Source: Lachnospiraceae bacterium (GTDB lineage Bacteria; Bacillota; Clostridia; Lachnospirales; Lachnospiraceae). Taken from it: 64,000 bases of DNA. Location: contig JAAWCJ010000008.1 in NCBI GenBank assembly GCA_022793195.1, forward strand, positions 1 through 64,000, in the 5' to 3' direction. Every line of letters begins with the position of its first letter. Within the stretch, counting starts at the first letter, position 1. Both the position numbers and the translations under genes were made by a program. Of this stretch, positions 26,295 through 36,189 are shown piece after piece. The notes beneath the pieces were generated by a model that did no database searches, was not told the origin of the DNA, and saw only the letters and a program-made list of their open reading frames with translations.

Positions 26295-26398
26295 TCTGCC
26301 TTCTCCTTTCTTTTCTCCTTCTTTTTTTCTGCCGTTATTTCAGCCAGTTTTTTCAATATACTGTGCTGCAGCCGACCCTGAAATCCGTTTTCAGTTCT

Positions 26399-26428
26399 AT
26401 TATACGAAAGGATTTTCTCCATTCCCAA
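26399..26428 (-). promoter_or_regulatory. panB-ilvE promoter
   Basis: TTGGGA (26423-26428), 18-base spacer and TATAAT (26399-26404), giving a leader of about 100 bases with purine-rich segments but no recognised riboswitch. Confidence 0.5.
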
Positions 26429-26459
26429 TATTATTCCTGAAAAAAAACATAACAAAGCT

Positions 26460-26996
26460 TTATGAAACTGATTTCTTTCGTAAATCCGCCGCCATATCCA
26501 CCACTGCCCAGGATTTTCCCTGGTATCGGAACACGTCCGGAGTAATGCCCTCAGCCTGGAATCCTGCTGCCTCATAACAGCGCCTGGCTGCAGGGTTATT
26601 CTCAAAAACTCCCAGGGTCACCCGTTCCATTCCGAGAATTTCCCCTGCATACTTGAGGGCCTGGGATACCATGGCCCGCCCGGCGCCCTTCCCCCGCAGC
26701 CTGGGAGAAACCACGATAAAGCCAAAATGGATGCTTCTTTTTCCATAATCGGCCTTTCTCATCAGCAAGTGCCCGGCCAGTCTTCCCTCATCGTCAAGGG
26801 CTGCCAGGATCCAGCCACTTTTATCTTTCTCAAACTGCCCATAATAATCCAAAAGCTGACTTTCTGTCAGGGGCCATTCAAATTTTCCGGCACTCCATTT
26901 GTAAAAAGTCTCCTCATCAGAAAACCACTCCATAAGCTCCTTAAAATCTTCTTTTTTCCAAGGCCTTAACCAAATCATTTTATCCTCTTTCCGCAA
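26460..26996 (-). CDS. GNAT family N-acetyltransferase
   Basis: A 178-residue acetyltransferase of the RimJ/RimL-like type. It starts IWLRPWKKEDF, has the acetyl-CoA binding motif RLRGKGAGRAM (about 98-108) and ends with an LGVFENNPAARRCYEAAGF segment. Such enzymes acetylate protein N-termini, antibiotics or small metabolites; the substrate is unknown. Its 5' end overlaps ispD by 17 bases, so it is the last gene of the ispD-tsaD-rnz operon. Confidence 0.85.
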   Translation of the reverse strand: MRKEDKMIWLRPWKKEDFKELMEWFSDEETFYKWSAGKFEWPLTESQLLDYYGQFEKDKSGWILAALDDEGRLAGHLLMRKADYGKRSIHFGFIVVSPRLRGKGAGRAMVSQALKYAGEILGMERVTLGVFENNPAARRCYEAAGFQAEGITPDVFRYQGKSWAVVDMAADLRKKSVS

Positions 26997-27708
26997 AGCT
27001 TCCCCGCTTTTTTAAAAATATCCGTGCCAGTTCCATATCTTCCGGGGTCGTCACTTTAATGTTCTCATAACTGCCCTTAACCAGTTTCGTCTTTTGCCGG
27101 AGAAAGATTTCCACCAGCATAGTATCGTCTGTCACCGGAATCTGAAAATCCCCCTCCCGGAATTTTTCATGGGCTTCCAAAATCAGTGGGTAAGCAAAAC
27201 CTTGGGGCGTATGGATGGCCCACAGGCTTTTCCTGTCCGGTGTATCGGCGGCCATATCGTCCCTGTCGGCGATTTTAATGGTATCCTTTACCGGCATCCC
27301 TGTGGTACAGTTTCCAAACTCTGTGGTTCCTTTCAGTACATCCCGGATAATCTCCCGGCTGATAAGCGGCCTGGCCCCGTCGTGAATCAGCACATACCCA
27401 CAAGGGGCGGCTGCCAAAAGGCCCCTATAGACGGAATCACATCGTTCCTTTCCCCCCGCTATGATCTTCCTGACCTTAGAAAATCCATATTTTTCCACAA
27501 TCTGCTCCCTGCACCAGGAAACCTCATCTGCCCCTGTCACAAGGACGATTTCGTCCACCGGGCTTTCTTCAAATGCTTTCAGGGAATAATAAAGCACCTC
27601 ATATCCCCCCAGCATAAGATACTGCTTGGGAATCTCCGTCCCCATACGCGTCCCGTGGCCCGCGGCCAGGACAATGGCTTTTACTGTCTGATCTGCGCTT
27701 TTTGACAT
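26980..27708 (-). CDS. ispD: 2-C-methyl-D-erythritol 4-phosphate cytidylyltransferase
   Basis: A 242-residue nucleotidyltransferase that makes CDP-methylerythritol in the non-mevalonate isoprenoid pathway. The N-terminal nucleotide-binding signature is AAGHGTRMG....KQYLML; HDGARPLI and the VTDDTMLVE segment are also characteristic. The ATG chosen has GGAGAGG upstream; an in-frame ATG 15 bases earlier does not. The gene lies between tsaD and a GNAT acetyltransferase; ispF, often its partner, is not nearby. Confidence 0.93.
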   Translation of the reverse strand: MSKSADQTVKAIVLAAGHGTRMGTEIPKQYLMLGGYEVLYYSLKAFEESPVDEIVLVTGADEVSWCREQIVEKYGFSKVRKIIAGGKERCDSVYRGLLAAAPCGYVLIHDGARPLISREIIRDVLKGTTEFGNCTTGMPVKDTIKIADRDDMAADTPDRKSLWAIHTPQGFAYPLILEAHEKFREGDFQIPVTDDTMLVEIFLRQKTKLVKGSYENIKVTTPEDMELARIFLKKRGSFAERG

Positions 27709-27730
27709 GAATCCTCTCCCCAAAACAACC

Positions 27731-28783
27731 TTACCGCTCTCCCAGCTTCAAATTTGGCACCGCGTTCAGATCCCATCCGCTCCTGACACCTTTTTTATAT
27801 TCGTAGTAAGCGGCAGCTCCGATCATGGCCGCATTGTCGGTGCAAAGAACCGGCGACGGATGATAAAACCGAAGCCCCTCCCGCCCGCAGGCTGCCTCCA
27901 TGGCCGCCCTGAGGGCCGAATTGGAAGCCACGCCTCCGGCAATCACCACATCCTGAATCCCATATTCTTTTGCCGCCGAAATCGTACGGCCCACCAGGAC
28001 TTCCACCACCGAATTCTGAAAGGAGGCCGCCAGGTCATTTCTGTTCACTTCGTTTCCCATCATTTTCTCATGATTCAGATAATTTAAGACTGCCGATTTA
28101 AGGCCGCTGAAGCTGAAATCATAAGGACTTCCTTCAATCTTCGCCCTTGGAAACTCCATGGCGTGGGGATTTCCCTCTTTTGCCGCCCGGTCAATCTTCG
28201 GGCCGCCGGGATATCCCAGTCCAATGGCCCTCGCCACTTTATCAAAAGCTTCCCCAGCCGCATCATCCCTGGTACGCCCGATGATTTCAAACTCCCCATA
28301 ATCTTTCATAATGACCAGATGGGTGTGTCCGCCGGACACGATCAGGCAGAGAAACGGCGGTGCAAGCTCCGGATTCTCAATGAAATTGGCGCTGATATGC
28401 CCTTCAATATGATGGACGCCCACCAGGGGCAGACCGGCCCCGTAGGCCAGGGCCTTTGCCGCAGACACTCCCACCAAAAGAGCTCCCACCAGCCCAGGCC
28501 CATAAGTCACGGCCACAGCCGTCATCTGCCCCAAACTCATCCCTGCTTCCAGAAGGGCTTCGGTGATCACCTGGTTGATTTTTTCGACATGTTTTCTGGA
28601 AGCAAGTTCCGGCACCACGCCGCCATACTGGGTGTGAAGCGCAATTTGGGAGGAAATCACATTGGATAAAACCTCCCTGCCGTCTTTCACCACAGCCGCC
28701 GCAGTCTCATCACAAGAACTCTCAATGGCCAGAATATAGACAGACTCTTCTGTCACTTTCTTCTCATTCATACTTTCATCCAT
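27731..28783 (-). CDS. tsaD: tRNA N6-adenosine threonylcarbamoyltransferase
   Basis: A 350-residue ASKHA-fold enzyme that transfers threonylcarbamoyl to A37 of ANN-decoding tRNAs, working with TsaB and TsaE, both encoded a few genes upstream. It shows [12 protein letters not shown] (19-30), the metal-binding HxxxH (H125, H129 in HHIEGH) and the [10 protein letters not shown] segment. An in-frame ATG 12 bases further in is possible; the first start has a purine-rich site upstream. It follows rnz after 26 bases. Confidence 0.95.
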   Translation of the reverse strand: MDESMNEKKVTEESVYILAIESSCDETAAAVVKDGREVLSNVISSQIALHTQYGGVVPELASRKHVEKINQVITEALLEAGMSLGQMTAVAVTYGPGLVGALLVGVSAAKALAYGAGLPLVGVHHIEGHISANFIENPELAPPFLCLIVSGGHTHLVIMKDYGEFEIIGRTRDDAAGEAFDKVARAIGLGYPGGPKIDRAAKEGNPHAMEFPRAKIEGSPYDFSFSGLKSAVLNYLNHEKMMGNEVNRNDLAASFQNSVVEVLVGRTISAAKEYGIQDVVIAGGVASNSALRAAMEAACGREGLRFYHPSPVLCTDNAAMIGAAAYYEYKKGVRSGWDLNAVPNLKLGER

Positions 28784-28809
28784 TCTTTCTGCTTTCCCCG
28801 GAGACGAGC

Positions 28810-29718
28810 TTAATCTTCAAACCGAAGCTCTGCTGTCTCGCCATCCTTTGCAGCAACCGCCCCGGGAAAAATCTTCCTTACCTCATCCATATAATCCTCC
28901 GGCCACGATAAGGACGGGCTGTAATGGGTGAGCCACAGCTTAGAAGCTTCTGCATCTCTTGCCAGCCTGGCAGCATCATACATGGTCATATGCTTATTTT
29001 CCCTGGCTTTGGCCTCCTTCTCTTTTTCTCCATACATTCCCTCACAGATAAACAAGTCGGCGCCGAAAGCTTCTTTGACAATGGATGGAACCGGCCTTGT
29101 GTCCGTACAGTACGTCACCTTAATCCCTTTCCTTGCCTCTCCCATAACCATATCGGGCGTATAAACCTTCCCATCTGACTCCACTGTCTCTCCCCGCTGC
29201 AATCTCCCCCACATCTGCACCGGGAGATCCAGAGCTTTCGCCTTTTCCACCTGGAATTTCCCTGCCCGCGGCAGAGAAACGGAATACCCGTAGCAGGGAA
29301 TGTTGTGGTTCACCTTAAAAGCCCGTACCGTATAAGGCCCGGCTGTAAACTCCTGCTCTTTCTCTGAAAGTTCCAGAAAACAAATGGGAAACGGAAGCTC
29401 CGGCGCAATGGTTCTGAGGGCTGCCACCACTCGTTCCAGCCCCTTTGGCCCCACCATCAGAAGCGGCTCCGTCCGTTCTCCATTCCCCATGGTGAGAAGA
29501 AGCCCCGGAAGGCCGCTGATATGATCCGCGTGATAATGGGTAAAGCAAATGACATCAATGGGTTTTGCGCTCCAGCCTTTTTTCTTGAGGGCAATCTGTG
29601 TCCCTTCCCCGCAGTCAATGAGCAGATGGCTTCCCCCACACCGCAACATCAGGGAAGTCAGCCACCGGTAAGGAAGCGGCATCATCCCGCCGGTTCCCAG
29701 CAAACATACATCAAGCAT
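28810..29718 (-). CDS. rnz: Ribonuclease Z
   Basis: A 302-residue metallo-beta-lactamase-fold endonuclease that trims tRNA 3' trailers. The zinc motif HYHADH lies at 61-66 (HxHxDH), with GEGTQIAL before it, the [11 protein letters not shown] start, and later histidines in FKVNHNIP and THYSPSL. Length is typical of the short form. It sits in the tRNA-modification neighbourhood (tsaB, tsaD), 12 bases after a small zinc-ribbon gene. Confidence 0.92.
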   Translation of the reverse strand: MLDVCLLGTGGMMPLPYRWLTSLMLRCGGSHLLIDCGEGTQIALKKKGWSAKPIDVICFTHYHADHISGLPGLLLTMGNGERTEPLLMVGPKGLERVVAALRTIAPELPFPICFLELSEKEQEFTAGPYTVRAFKVNHNIPCYGYSVSLPRAGKFQVEKAKALDLPVQMWGRLQRGETVESDGKVYTPDMVMGEARKGIKVTYCTDTRPVPSIVKEAFGADLFICEGMYGEKEKEAKARENKHMTMYDAARLARDAEASKLWLTHYSPSLSWPEDYMDEVRKIFPGAVAAKDGETAELRFED

Positions 29719-29730
29719 GAATAATCCTTT

Positions 29731-29961
29731 CTACAATAGCTCTGTTTCTTCTTCAACCTCCACCGGAACGGCAAATCCTCTCACCATTTTATCATAACAT
29801 TCCTCACACAGGAAAAAATGATGCCGTTCCCCGTCTTTCCCGGAAAAATATCCCCAGGACTTTGTCACTGACAGGCCCTCCCCGTAAGGCGGCATGCCTT
29901 CTGTCTTTACCAGTTCTCCACAGCAGTTGCAAACCGTAAATTCCTGTTTTTCATGGGTCAT
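29731..29961 (-). CDS. Small protein with two CxxC pairs
   Basis: A 76-residue hypothetical protein. CNCCGEL near the N-terminus (about 12-15) and CEECYD (about 53-56) give two CxxC pairs that probably bind zinc; an acidic tail follows. No family is recognised with certainty. A purine-rich ribosome site precedes the ATG. It lies 12 bases before rnz in the same direction, so it is co-expressed with RNase Z, but no function is established. Confidence 0.6.
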   Translation of the reverse strand: MTHEKQEFTVCNCCGELVKTEGMPPYGEGLSVTKSWGYFSGKDGERHHFFLCEECYDKMVRGFAVPVEVEEETELL

Positions 29962-30068
29962 ACAATCACAGCCTTTCCTGTAATCCCTTTACAAACCGCA
30001 TTTTTTCGCGGCGTTTTTTATCCTACAGCCACATTATAAGCCTGTCTGCCCAAATAAAAAACCGGAAA

Positions 30069-30560
30069 TTAGTGGTACACAAACATAAGCGCATCCTCTG
30101 TGGGGTTCTGATAATAATGCCTCCTCCGTCCTGTTTCCAAAAAGCCATATTTCCGGTAAAGGGCGATGGCCGCGTGGTTGCCTGCCCGCACTTCCAGCCA
30201 TGTACCCCCTGCCCCATGGCGGGAAACCCAGCGGAGAAATTCCTCCATAAGAGCGCTTCCGATCTTTTGCTGCCTGAAATCCGGCGCCACGGCAATCCGG
30301 TGAAGCTCCCCTTCTCCTGCCACTGCCGCCCCGAAAAGATATCCTGAAAGGACTCCGTCCACAAAAGCGCCCAAAGCTGCGCAGGCCACCTTTTCAGAAG
30401 AACCTGTTTCTGCCGCACAGGCAATGGAATCCGCCACTGTTTTTTGCGACCAGGGCATCCCGAAAATCGTCTGCTCCAAATCTGCCACGGCCCCTGCATC
30501 CGCTTCACATAAAGGGCAGAGCGTGATCCTTTCACCCATCATATCATTTTTACCTGTCAT
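30069..30560 (-). CDS. rimI: Ribosomal-protein-alanine N-acetyltransferase
   Basis: A 163-residue GNAT enzyme. RimI acetylates the N-terminal alanine of ribosomal protein S18. It has the acetyl-CoA motif FRQQKIGSALM (about 94-104), a preceding RIAVAP strand and a C-terminal LYRKYGFLETGRRRHYY segment typical of RimI. The ATG overlaps the tsaB stop in an ATGA arrangement, the classic tsaB-rimI pairing that supports the assignment. A region of about 107 bases without a gene follows. Confidence 0.88.
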   Translation of the reverse strand: MTGKNDMMGERITLCPLCEADAGAVADLEQTIFGMPWSQKTVADSIACAAETGSSEKVACAALGAFVDGVLSGYLFGAAVAGEGELHRIAVAPDFRQQKIGSALMEEFLRWVSRHGAGGTWLEVRAGNHAAIALYRKYGFLETGRRRHYYQNPTEDALMFVYH

Positions 30561-31264
30561 AGGGATTCTTCCTGTTTCTTTTGCCTCTCCCGCTCTGCCT
30601 GGGACATACGCAGGTATTCCGGTTTATGCTCCTCTGCCGTCTCCGTCTTTCCCTGAAGGAAATATGCGGCGCCCAAGGCTGCCACAGCCCCTGCCCTCTG
30701 CCGGCAGGCAAACGACGGGGCAAACACATAGGGAACCGTACACTCCCTATCAATCCGTTCCCTGCTCACAGGGACACCGTCCCCCAGGAAAACCACCGGA
30801 CGGCCATAACCATTCAGCTCCTTTAAAAGCTCCAATATTCCCAGGGCGGCCTGTCCCTTAATAATCCGAAATTCGTCATGGAACTCATAAATGCCGCAAT
30901 AAACCTGCTCCCTCCTGGCATCCAGCATGGGACAGATAAGACGGTCCGTGCCAAAATGCTCATACGCCATGGCATCCAGGGTCGGCACATGAATCAGCGG
31001 TTTTTCCAATGCCAGGCCCAGCCCTTTGGCCGTGGCTGAGCCGATGCGAAGCCCCGTAAAAGAACCCGGTCCTCCCGACACCGCAATGGCATCCAGGGTC
31101 TTAAGGTCCGTTTCCGTCATCTGCACAATCTCATCAATCATGGGAAGCAAAGTCTGGGAATGGGTTTTTTTATGGTTGACCGTATACTCGGCTATCACCA
31201 TATCGTCTTCCCATATGGCGGCTGACGCCGTCAGGGAAGCGCTTTCAATTCCTAATAGTTTCAT
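30557..31264 (-). CDS. tsaB: t6A biosynthesis protein TsaB
   Basis: A 235-residue ASKHA-fold paralogue of TsaD that lacks the metal-binding histidines and acts as its dimer partner. It opens with LGIESAS.TASAA and has AVSGGPGSFTGLRIG (about 62-76), a hallmark of TsaB. Needed with TsaD and TsaE for the t6A modification. It lies between tsaE (11 bases upstream) and rimI (overlapping). Confidence 0.93.
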   Translation of the reverse strand: MKLLGIESASLTASAAIWEDDMVIAEYTVNHKKTHSQTLLPMIDEIVQMTETDLKTLDAIAVSGGPGSFTGLRIGSATAKGLGLALEKPLIHVPTLDAMAYEHFGTDRLICPMLDARREQVYCGIYEFHDEFRIIKGQAALGILELLKELNGYGRPVVFLGDGVPVSRERIDRECTVPYVFAPSFACRQRAGAVAALGAAYFLQGKTETAEEHKPEYLRMSQAERERQKKQEESL

Positions 31265-31275
31265 ATTCCACTCCT

Positions 31276-31713
31276 TTAGGGCCTTTTCACCGTAATCCTC
31301 CGGTAATCAAACCCTTGTCCCATATCCTTTTCTATCCGGATCCACACTGCCCTTTCCGGAATCAGCTCTTTTATAAGAGACGCCCATTCAATGAGGCAGA
31401 CGCCCTCCCCGAAAAGATAATCTTCGTATCCGATTTCATCCATCTCCTCTGTGCTGCCAATCCGGTACACATCAAAATGGTATAAAGGCAGGCGTCCCTC
31501 CTCATATACCTGGATAATGGTAAAGGTAGGGCTGTTTACCGGCTCCCCAATGCCAAGCCCCGCTCCAAATCCCTGGGTGAGAACGGTTTTTCCCACTCCC
31601 AGCTCCCCATCCAGGCAGTAGATTTCCCCCGGATTTGCATGCTCCCCCAGCCATTTTCCAAAACCAAAGGTTTCCTCCGAAGCGAAAGTCTCCCGGATTT
31701 CCATTTCTCCCAT
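31276..31713 (-). CDS. tsaE: t6A biosynthesis ATPase TsaE
   Basis: A 145-residue P-loop ATPase. Walker A is GELGVGKT (36-43), followed by the family segment SPTFTIIQVY and LYHFDVYRI; IEWASLI near 108-115 is also typical. It drives the TsaBD complex through its catalytic cycle. The ATG is 2 bases after the YcxB-like gene stop, and tsaB follows after 11 bases. Confidence 0.93.
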   Translation of the reverse strand: MGEMEIRETFASEETFGFGKWLGEHANPGEIYCLDGELGVGKTVLTQGFGAGLGIGEPVNSPTFTIIQVYEEGRLPLYHFDVYRIGSTEEMDEIGYEDYLFGEGVCLIEWASLIKELIPERAVWIRIEKDMGQGFDYRRITVKRP

Positions 31714-31715
31714 CC

Positions 31716-32234
31716 CTATCTCCTCCGGCCTCTTCTCCGGTTGGCAATCTTTATGCCCACCGCATATTTTCTGATCAACTCCACTGCCTCGTCGGCTTCC
31801 TCAGGAATCTGGTCAAGCGGCAGAAGATGGGCCCGCACCTTTCCCATATAAAAAATAACCAGCTTATTTAAAATCACAATCTTCGTGACATCTTTCCACT
31901 CCACCAGCCCGCCATTTTCTTCCTGGGAAATATTCAGGCCGGCCTCACTGATCTCAAGAACAATGGGCTTTTTAAACAATTCCACCGTCTCTACCTGCCT
32001 TTTGGACTTGAAATACATGGTAAGGGGGTTTAACACTACGGCCCACAAAATCAGGATGACACAGAGAATCCTGGTTCCATTTGACATCCCTCCAAAATTT
32101 CCGATGAGATCCACTGTGGCCACCACAGCTAAAAGCGCCATGAGGATTCCCATAAATCCAAAATACGTATGGTAAATCTGGAAACGGAACAAATCCATGG
32201 CTCCCGTCTTTGTTACAAATTTCTTATTTTCCAT
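31716..32234 (-). CDS. YcxB-like membrane protein
   Basis: A 172-residue protein with two membrane segments (about 25-45 and 58-78) and a C-terminal soluble domain (about 90-160) with ISEAGLNISQE...WKDVTKIVI, the pattern of YcxB-like/PH-like membrane proteins. Its tail is strongly basic (RRRGRRR). Function unknown. It lies between tex and tsaE in the same operon, with 2 bases to tsaE; whether that proximity is functional is unclear. Confidence 0.65.
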   Translation of the reverse strand: MENKKFVTKTGAMDLFRFQIYHTYFGFMGILMALLAVVATVDLIGNFGGMSNGTRILCVILILWAVVLNPLTMYFKSKRQVETVELFKKPIVLEISEAGLNISQEENGGLVEWKDVTKIVILNKLVIFYMGKVRAHLLPLDQIPEEADEAVELIRKYAVGIKIANRRRGRRR

Positions 32235-32259
32235 CTGAATTTTGCTCCTTTACTTCTGG

Positions 32260-34404
32260 TCACTGAATCTTCATGGTCAGCTGAATCCGCTTTCTGGAAA
32301 GATCCACGCTCATAACCTGCACTTCCACAATATCCCCCACACTGACAGCCTCCAGCGGATGCTTAATATACCGGTCGCAAATCTGGGAAATATGGACCAG
32401 GCCGTCCTGGTGGACGCCGATATCCACAAAGGCCCCGAAATCAATGACATTGCGCACCGTGCCTTTTAACACCATCCCCGGTTTCAGATCTTCCATCTCC
32501 ATCACATCCGTGCGCAAAATCGGCTTCGGCATCTCATCCCTGGGATCCCTGGCCGGCTTTTCCAGTTCTTTCAAAATATCCTCCAGGGTGATTTCCCCGA
32601 TTCCAAGTTCTTTGGCCAGTTTCTCTTTCTGAACTGCCTTTTTACGGATGCCTTGCAGGCCACCCGACTTCATCTGCTCTTTTTCATATCCCAGCTTTTC
32701 CAGAAGGGCATCCGCAGCCCCATAGCTTTCCGGATGGACTGCCGTGGCATCCAGAGGGTTTTTTCCTCCCTGGATCCGCATAAATCCCGCGCACTGCTCA
32801 TAAGCTTTCGGCCCCAGCTTGGCCACCTTAAGCAACTGGCGCCTGTCTTCAAACCTGCCGTTTTCTTCACGGTAAGTCACGATATTTTTTGCAACCGTTT
32901 TGCTTATGCCGGAAATATATTCAAGCAGGGAAGCCGAAGCCGTATTGAGATCCACCCCCACCCGGTTTACACAGTCCTCCACCACTCCGGTCAGAGCCTC
33001 ATCCAGGTTCTTCTGATTCATATCATGCTGGTACTGTCCCACGCCGATGGACTTGGGATCAATTTTTACCAGCTCTGCCAGCGGATCCTGAAGCCTTCTG
33101 GCAATGGATACGGCGCTTCTCTGGGCTACGTCAAAATCAGGAAATTCCTCTGTGGCCAGCTTACTGGCCGAATAGACAGAAGCTCCGGCCTCATTTACAA
33201 TAATATACTGCACTTTTTCCGGGATTTCCTTAAGAAGCGACACAATCACCTGCTCCGATTCCCTGGAGGCCGTTCCATTTCCCACGGAAATCAGGGTAAT
33301 CCCGTATTTTTTAATGAGTCCCTTTAGTACCCGCTTTGCCTCTTCCACTTTATTCTGCGGCGCCGTAGGATAAATCACCACCGTATCCAGCACTTTCCCG
33401 GTGGCATCCACCACAGCCAGCTTGCAGCCTGTACGGAAAGCGGGGTCCCATCCCAGGACCACATGTCCCACAATGGGCGGCTGCATAAGAAGCTGCTCCA
33501 GATTTTTTCCAAATACATGGACAGCCCCCGCCTCCGCCGCTTCCGTCAAAGCGTTTCGCACCTCCCGTTCAATGGCCGGTGCAATGAGCCTTTCATAACT
33601 GTCGGCGACGACCTCCTCCAGAAAAGGCGTCGTGTGGGGGTTGTCCCTGACGATAATTTTCTTTTTCAAATAGCGGAGAATCTCTTCTTCCGGCGCTTCC
33701 ACCCTCACTGTCAGCACCTTTTCCTTTTCTCCCCTGTTTAAGGCCAAAATCCTATGGCCTGCCGCCTTTTTTACCGGCTCTTCATAATCATAATACATTT
33801 CATAAACCGTTTTCTCCTCCGGTTTTTTTGCCTGGGATTTAAGGATTCCTTTTCCCACTGTGGCTTCTCTGATGTAAGTGCGGTAATCTGCCTCATCGGA
33901 AATCCTCTCCGCCAAAATATCCCCTGCCCCGGCCAAAGCTTCCTCCGCCGTCTCCACGCCTTTCTCTGCCGACACATACTGCTCTGCCTCCAAAAGCGCC
34001 GGCTGCTTTAACATCTGAAGCATCAGCACATCGGCCAGGGGCATAAGCCCCTTTTCCTTTGCCACCGTAGCCCTGGTCCTCCGTTTGGGCCGGTAAGGGC
34101 GGTAAAGGTCCTCCACCAGCACCAGCGTGGCGGCGGCCAGAATCTGCTCTTCCAGCTCCTTTGTAAGGGCCCCCTGCTCCTCTATTGTTTCCAGAACCTG
34201 CCTCTTCCTCTCCTCCAGATTCCGAAGATACTTTAACCGTTCATCCAGGTTTCGCAGCACTTCATCATTTAAAGAGCCTGTCATCTCTTTTCTGTACCGT
34301 GCAATAAAAGGAATCGTATTCCCCTCATCAATGAGTCCCACCGCCGCTTCTGCCTGGCTCTTTTTTATATGAAGCTCCTGCGCCAGCGCTCCGATAATGT
34401 CCAT
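32260..34404 (-). CDS. tex: Tex-like RNA-binding protein
   Basis: A 714-residue protein of the Tex/Spt6-like family, a nucleic-acid-binding factor linked to transcription. In order: helical N-terminal domain with FIARYRKEMTGSL (about 33-45), a YqgF/RuvX-like domain (about 325-450), a helix-hairpin-helix region with NTASASLLEYISG (about 490-560) and a C-terminal S1 domain (about 640-712) with VRNVIDFGAFVDIG. Length is typical. It is the first gene of the run reaching to ispD. Confidence 0.93.
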   Translation of the reverse strand: MDIIGALAQELHIKKSQAEAAVGLIDEGNTIPFIARYRKEMTGSLNDEVLRNLDERLKYLRNLEERKRQVLETIEEQGALTKELEEQILAAATLVLVEDLYRPYRPKRRTRATVAKEKGLMPLADVLMLQMLKQPALLEAEQYVSAEKGVETAEEALAGAGDILAERISDEADYRTYIREATVGKGILKSQAKKPEEKTVYEMYYDYEEPVKKAAGHRILALNRGEKEKVLTVRVEAPEEEILRYLKKKIIVRDNPHTTPFLEEVVADSYERLIAPAIEREVRNALTEAAEAGAVHVFGKNLEQLLMQPPIVGHVVLGWDPAFRTGCKLAVVDATGKVLDTVVIYPTAPQNKVEEAKRVLKGLIKKYGITLISVGNGTASRESEQVIVSLLKEIPEKVQYIIVNEAGASVYSASKLATEEFPDFDVAQRSAVSIARRLQDPLAELVKIDPKSIGVGQYQHDMNQKNLDEALTGVVEDCVNRVGVDLNTASASLLEYISGISKTVAKNIVTYREENGRFEDRRQLLKVAKLGPKAYEQCAGFMRIQGGKNPLDATAVHPESYGAADALLEKLGYEKEQMKSGGLQGIRKKAVQKEKLAKELGIGEITLEDILKELEKPARDPRDEMPKPILRTDVMEMEDLKPGMVLKGTVRNVIDFGAFVDIGVHQDGLVHISQICDRYIKHPLEAVSVGDIVEVQVMSVDLSRKRIQLTMKIQ

Positions 34405-34451
34405 AGCTTCCTCCCAAAATCAAGTTTCCGTCGTTTTTTCTGCCTGTTCCT

Positions 34452-34892
34452 TTACAGTCCTGCAGCCCATGCGGTCAAATCCACCTGCCAAAAAATCCAC
34501 GCCAGATTTTTTACAAGGACATTCAGAATCAAAAGCATTACTGCTATTTTAATATAAATATGGCGATAAGCAAACCCCTTTATTTTCCCTCTTGTAAAAA
34601 TTTTTAAAGTGTGGCTTATCATAAACAGGGAAAAAAGCGTGATACCGTATAAAACAAGGGGATGGCAGACCACGCTTTGCAGAATATGCCCGGAAAACAA
34701 AAGGCTAAAAGCCCTGGTCCCCCCGCATCCGGGACAGAAAAAACCCGTCAGGGAATAAATGGGGCAGGCAAAAAGCGGCCCCTTCAGAGGAATATGAAAA
34801 CATTTGATAAAAAGTATGACGGCGGCTACCACAAGGATAGCCGCCAGCCCCAACCTGTATAAGGTCTGTTCCGTACTGTTCTTATCCGTCAC
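34452..34892 (-). CDS. DUF2752 family membrane protein
   Basis: A 146-residue protein with three to four hydrophobic segments. The segment SLTGFFCPGCGGTRAF (about 44-59) is the DUF2752 signature; the two cysteines in CPGC might bind metal or be redox-active. Function unknown. It lies between lysC and tex on the same strand, with 35 bases to lysC. Confidence 0.8.
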   Translation of the reverse strand: MTDKNSTEQTLYRLGLAAILVVAAVILFIKCFHIPLKGPLFACPIYSLTGFFCPGCGGTRAFSLLFSGHILQSVVCHPLVLYGITLFSLFMISHTLKIFTRGKIKGFAYRHIYIKIAVMLLILNVLVKNLAWIFWQVDLTAWAAGL

Positions 34893-34927
34893 TTCTCTAC
34901 CGTCGTCTGCGGTTTTCCCGCCCTTTC

Positions 34928-36139
34928 TCAGTCATCTCCCAAGTCAAATTTGTCGTGGATTGCCCTCATGGCACGGCTCACGTCATTCTCATCAATGAGA
35001 ACTGTAATGCGGATTTCAGAGGTGGAGATCATCTGGATATTGATATTGGCGCCATACAGGGCCTCAAACATTTTTGCCGCCACACCGGGATTGGAAGTCA
35101 TACCTGCGCCGATAATGGATACTTTCGCTACATGGTCATTGTAGACAAAAGAATTTGCAGTAAAGGAATCCTTATGTTCCTCCATAACGGCAATCGCCTC
35201 TTTCAGTTCCGTCTTCGGCACGGTGAAAGCAATATCACGCCTTCCGTCGCGAGCCACCGACTGAAGGATAATATCAATATTAATATTTTTCGCCGCCAGA
35301 TAGTTAAACAATTTAAATGCAATTCCCGGTTCATCTTTCACGCCGATTACTGAAATCCTGGCTGTATTTAAGTCTGAAGCGACACCGCTTACGATCATTC
35401 TCTCCATTTTTGTCTCCTCCTTAACAACAGTTCCTTCCGCATTATTTAAACTGGAGCGCACAACCAGCTGTACGCCGTATTTTTTCGCCATCTCCACCGA
35501 ACGGTTATGAAGCACTTTTGCGCCGAGAGACGCAAATTCCAGCATCTCATCGTATGTCACTTCTTTCTTCTTTTTGGCATTGGGCACAATCCTGGGGTCT
35601 GCCGTGTAAACACCTTCCACATCCGTGTAGATTTCACACTCGTCTGCGTGAAGGGCTGCCGCCAGGGCCACTGCAGTGGTGTCGGAGCCGCCCCGGCCAA
35701 GTGTTGTAAAGTCGTCGCGGCGGTTTACACCCTGAAACCCTGTCACAATGACGATCTTCCTGGAATCCAGCTCATTGCGGATACGCTCTGTGTCAATCCG
35801 TTTCAGCCTGGCACTCATGTAAGCGGACGACGTATGCATGGCCACCTGGAATGCATTTAGGGAAATAGCCGGAATATCCATGGTGGCAAAAGCCATGGCC
35901 ATATAAGCCACAGACATTTGCTCTCCCGTCACGAGAAGCATGTCCATTTCCCTCTTCGGCGGATTGGGGTTGATTTCATGGGCCTGGGCAATCAGGTTAT
36001 CGGTGGTTTTCCCCATTGCCGACAAGACCACCACCACATCATTGCCCTTTTTATAATCTTCCGCACAGCGTTTTGCCACATTGAAGATCCTCTCCTTGTC
36101 AGCGACAGAACTGCCACCGAATTTCTTTACAATTAACAT
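34928..36139 (-). CDS. lysC: Aspartate kinase
   Basis: A 403-residue enzyme that phosphorylates aspartate, first step toward lysine, threonine and methionine. It begins IVKKFGGSSVAD (kinase motif), has the FTTLGRGGSDTTAVALAAAL segment (about 145-165) and two C-terminal ACT domains (about 260-400) for feedback inhibition by amino acids. It follows hom after 50 bases in the same direction. Which end product inhibits it cannot be told. Confidence 0.95.
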   Translation of the reverse strand: MLIVKKFGGSSVADKERIFNVAKRCAEDYKKGNDVVVVLSAMGKTTDNLIAQAHEINPNPPKREMDMLLVTGEQMSVAYMAMAFATMDIPAISLNAFQVAMHTSSAYMSARLKRIDTERIRNELDSRKIVIVTGFQGVNRRDDFTTLGRGGSDTTAVALAAALHADECEIYTDVEGVYTADPRIVPNAKKKKEVTYDEMLEFASLGAKVLHNRSVEMAKKYGVQLVVRSSLNNAEGTVVKEETKMERMIVSGVASDLNTARISVIGVKDEPGIAFKLFNYLAAKNINIDIILQSVARDGRRDIAFTVPKTELKEAIAVMEEHKDSFTANSFVYNDHVAKVSIIGAGMTSNPGVAAKMFEALYGANINIQMISTSEIRITVLIDENDVSRAMRAIHDKFDLGDD

Positions 36140-36189
36140 ATTCTCCTCCTGCTTTATGCATATAGAATTTCATGAATACACCCATGTGT

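Noticed and set aside
30023-30535. 170-residue minus-strand frame over rimI
   Set aside because: It is a frame-shifted shadow of rimI; the rimI frame has the GNAT motifs and couples to tsaB.
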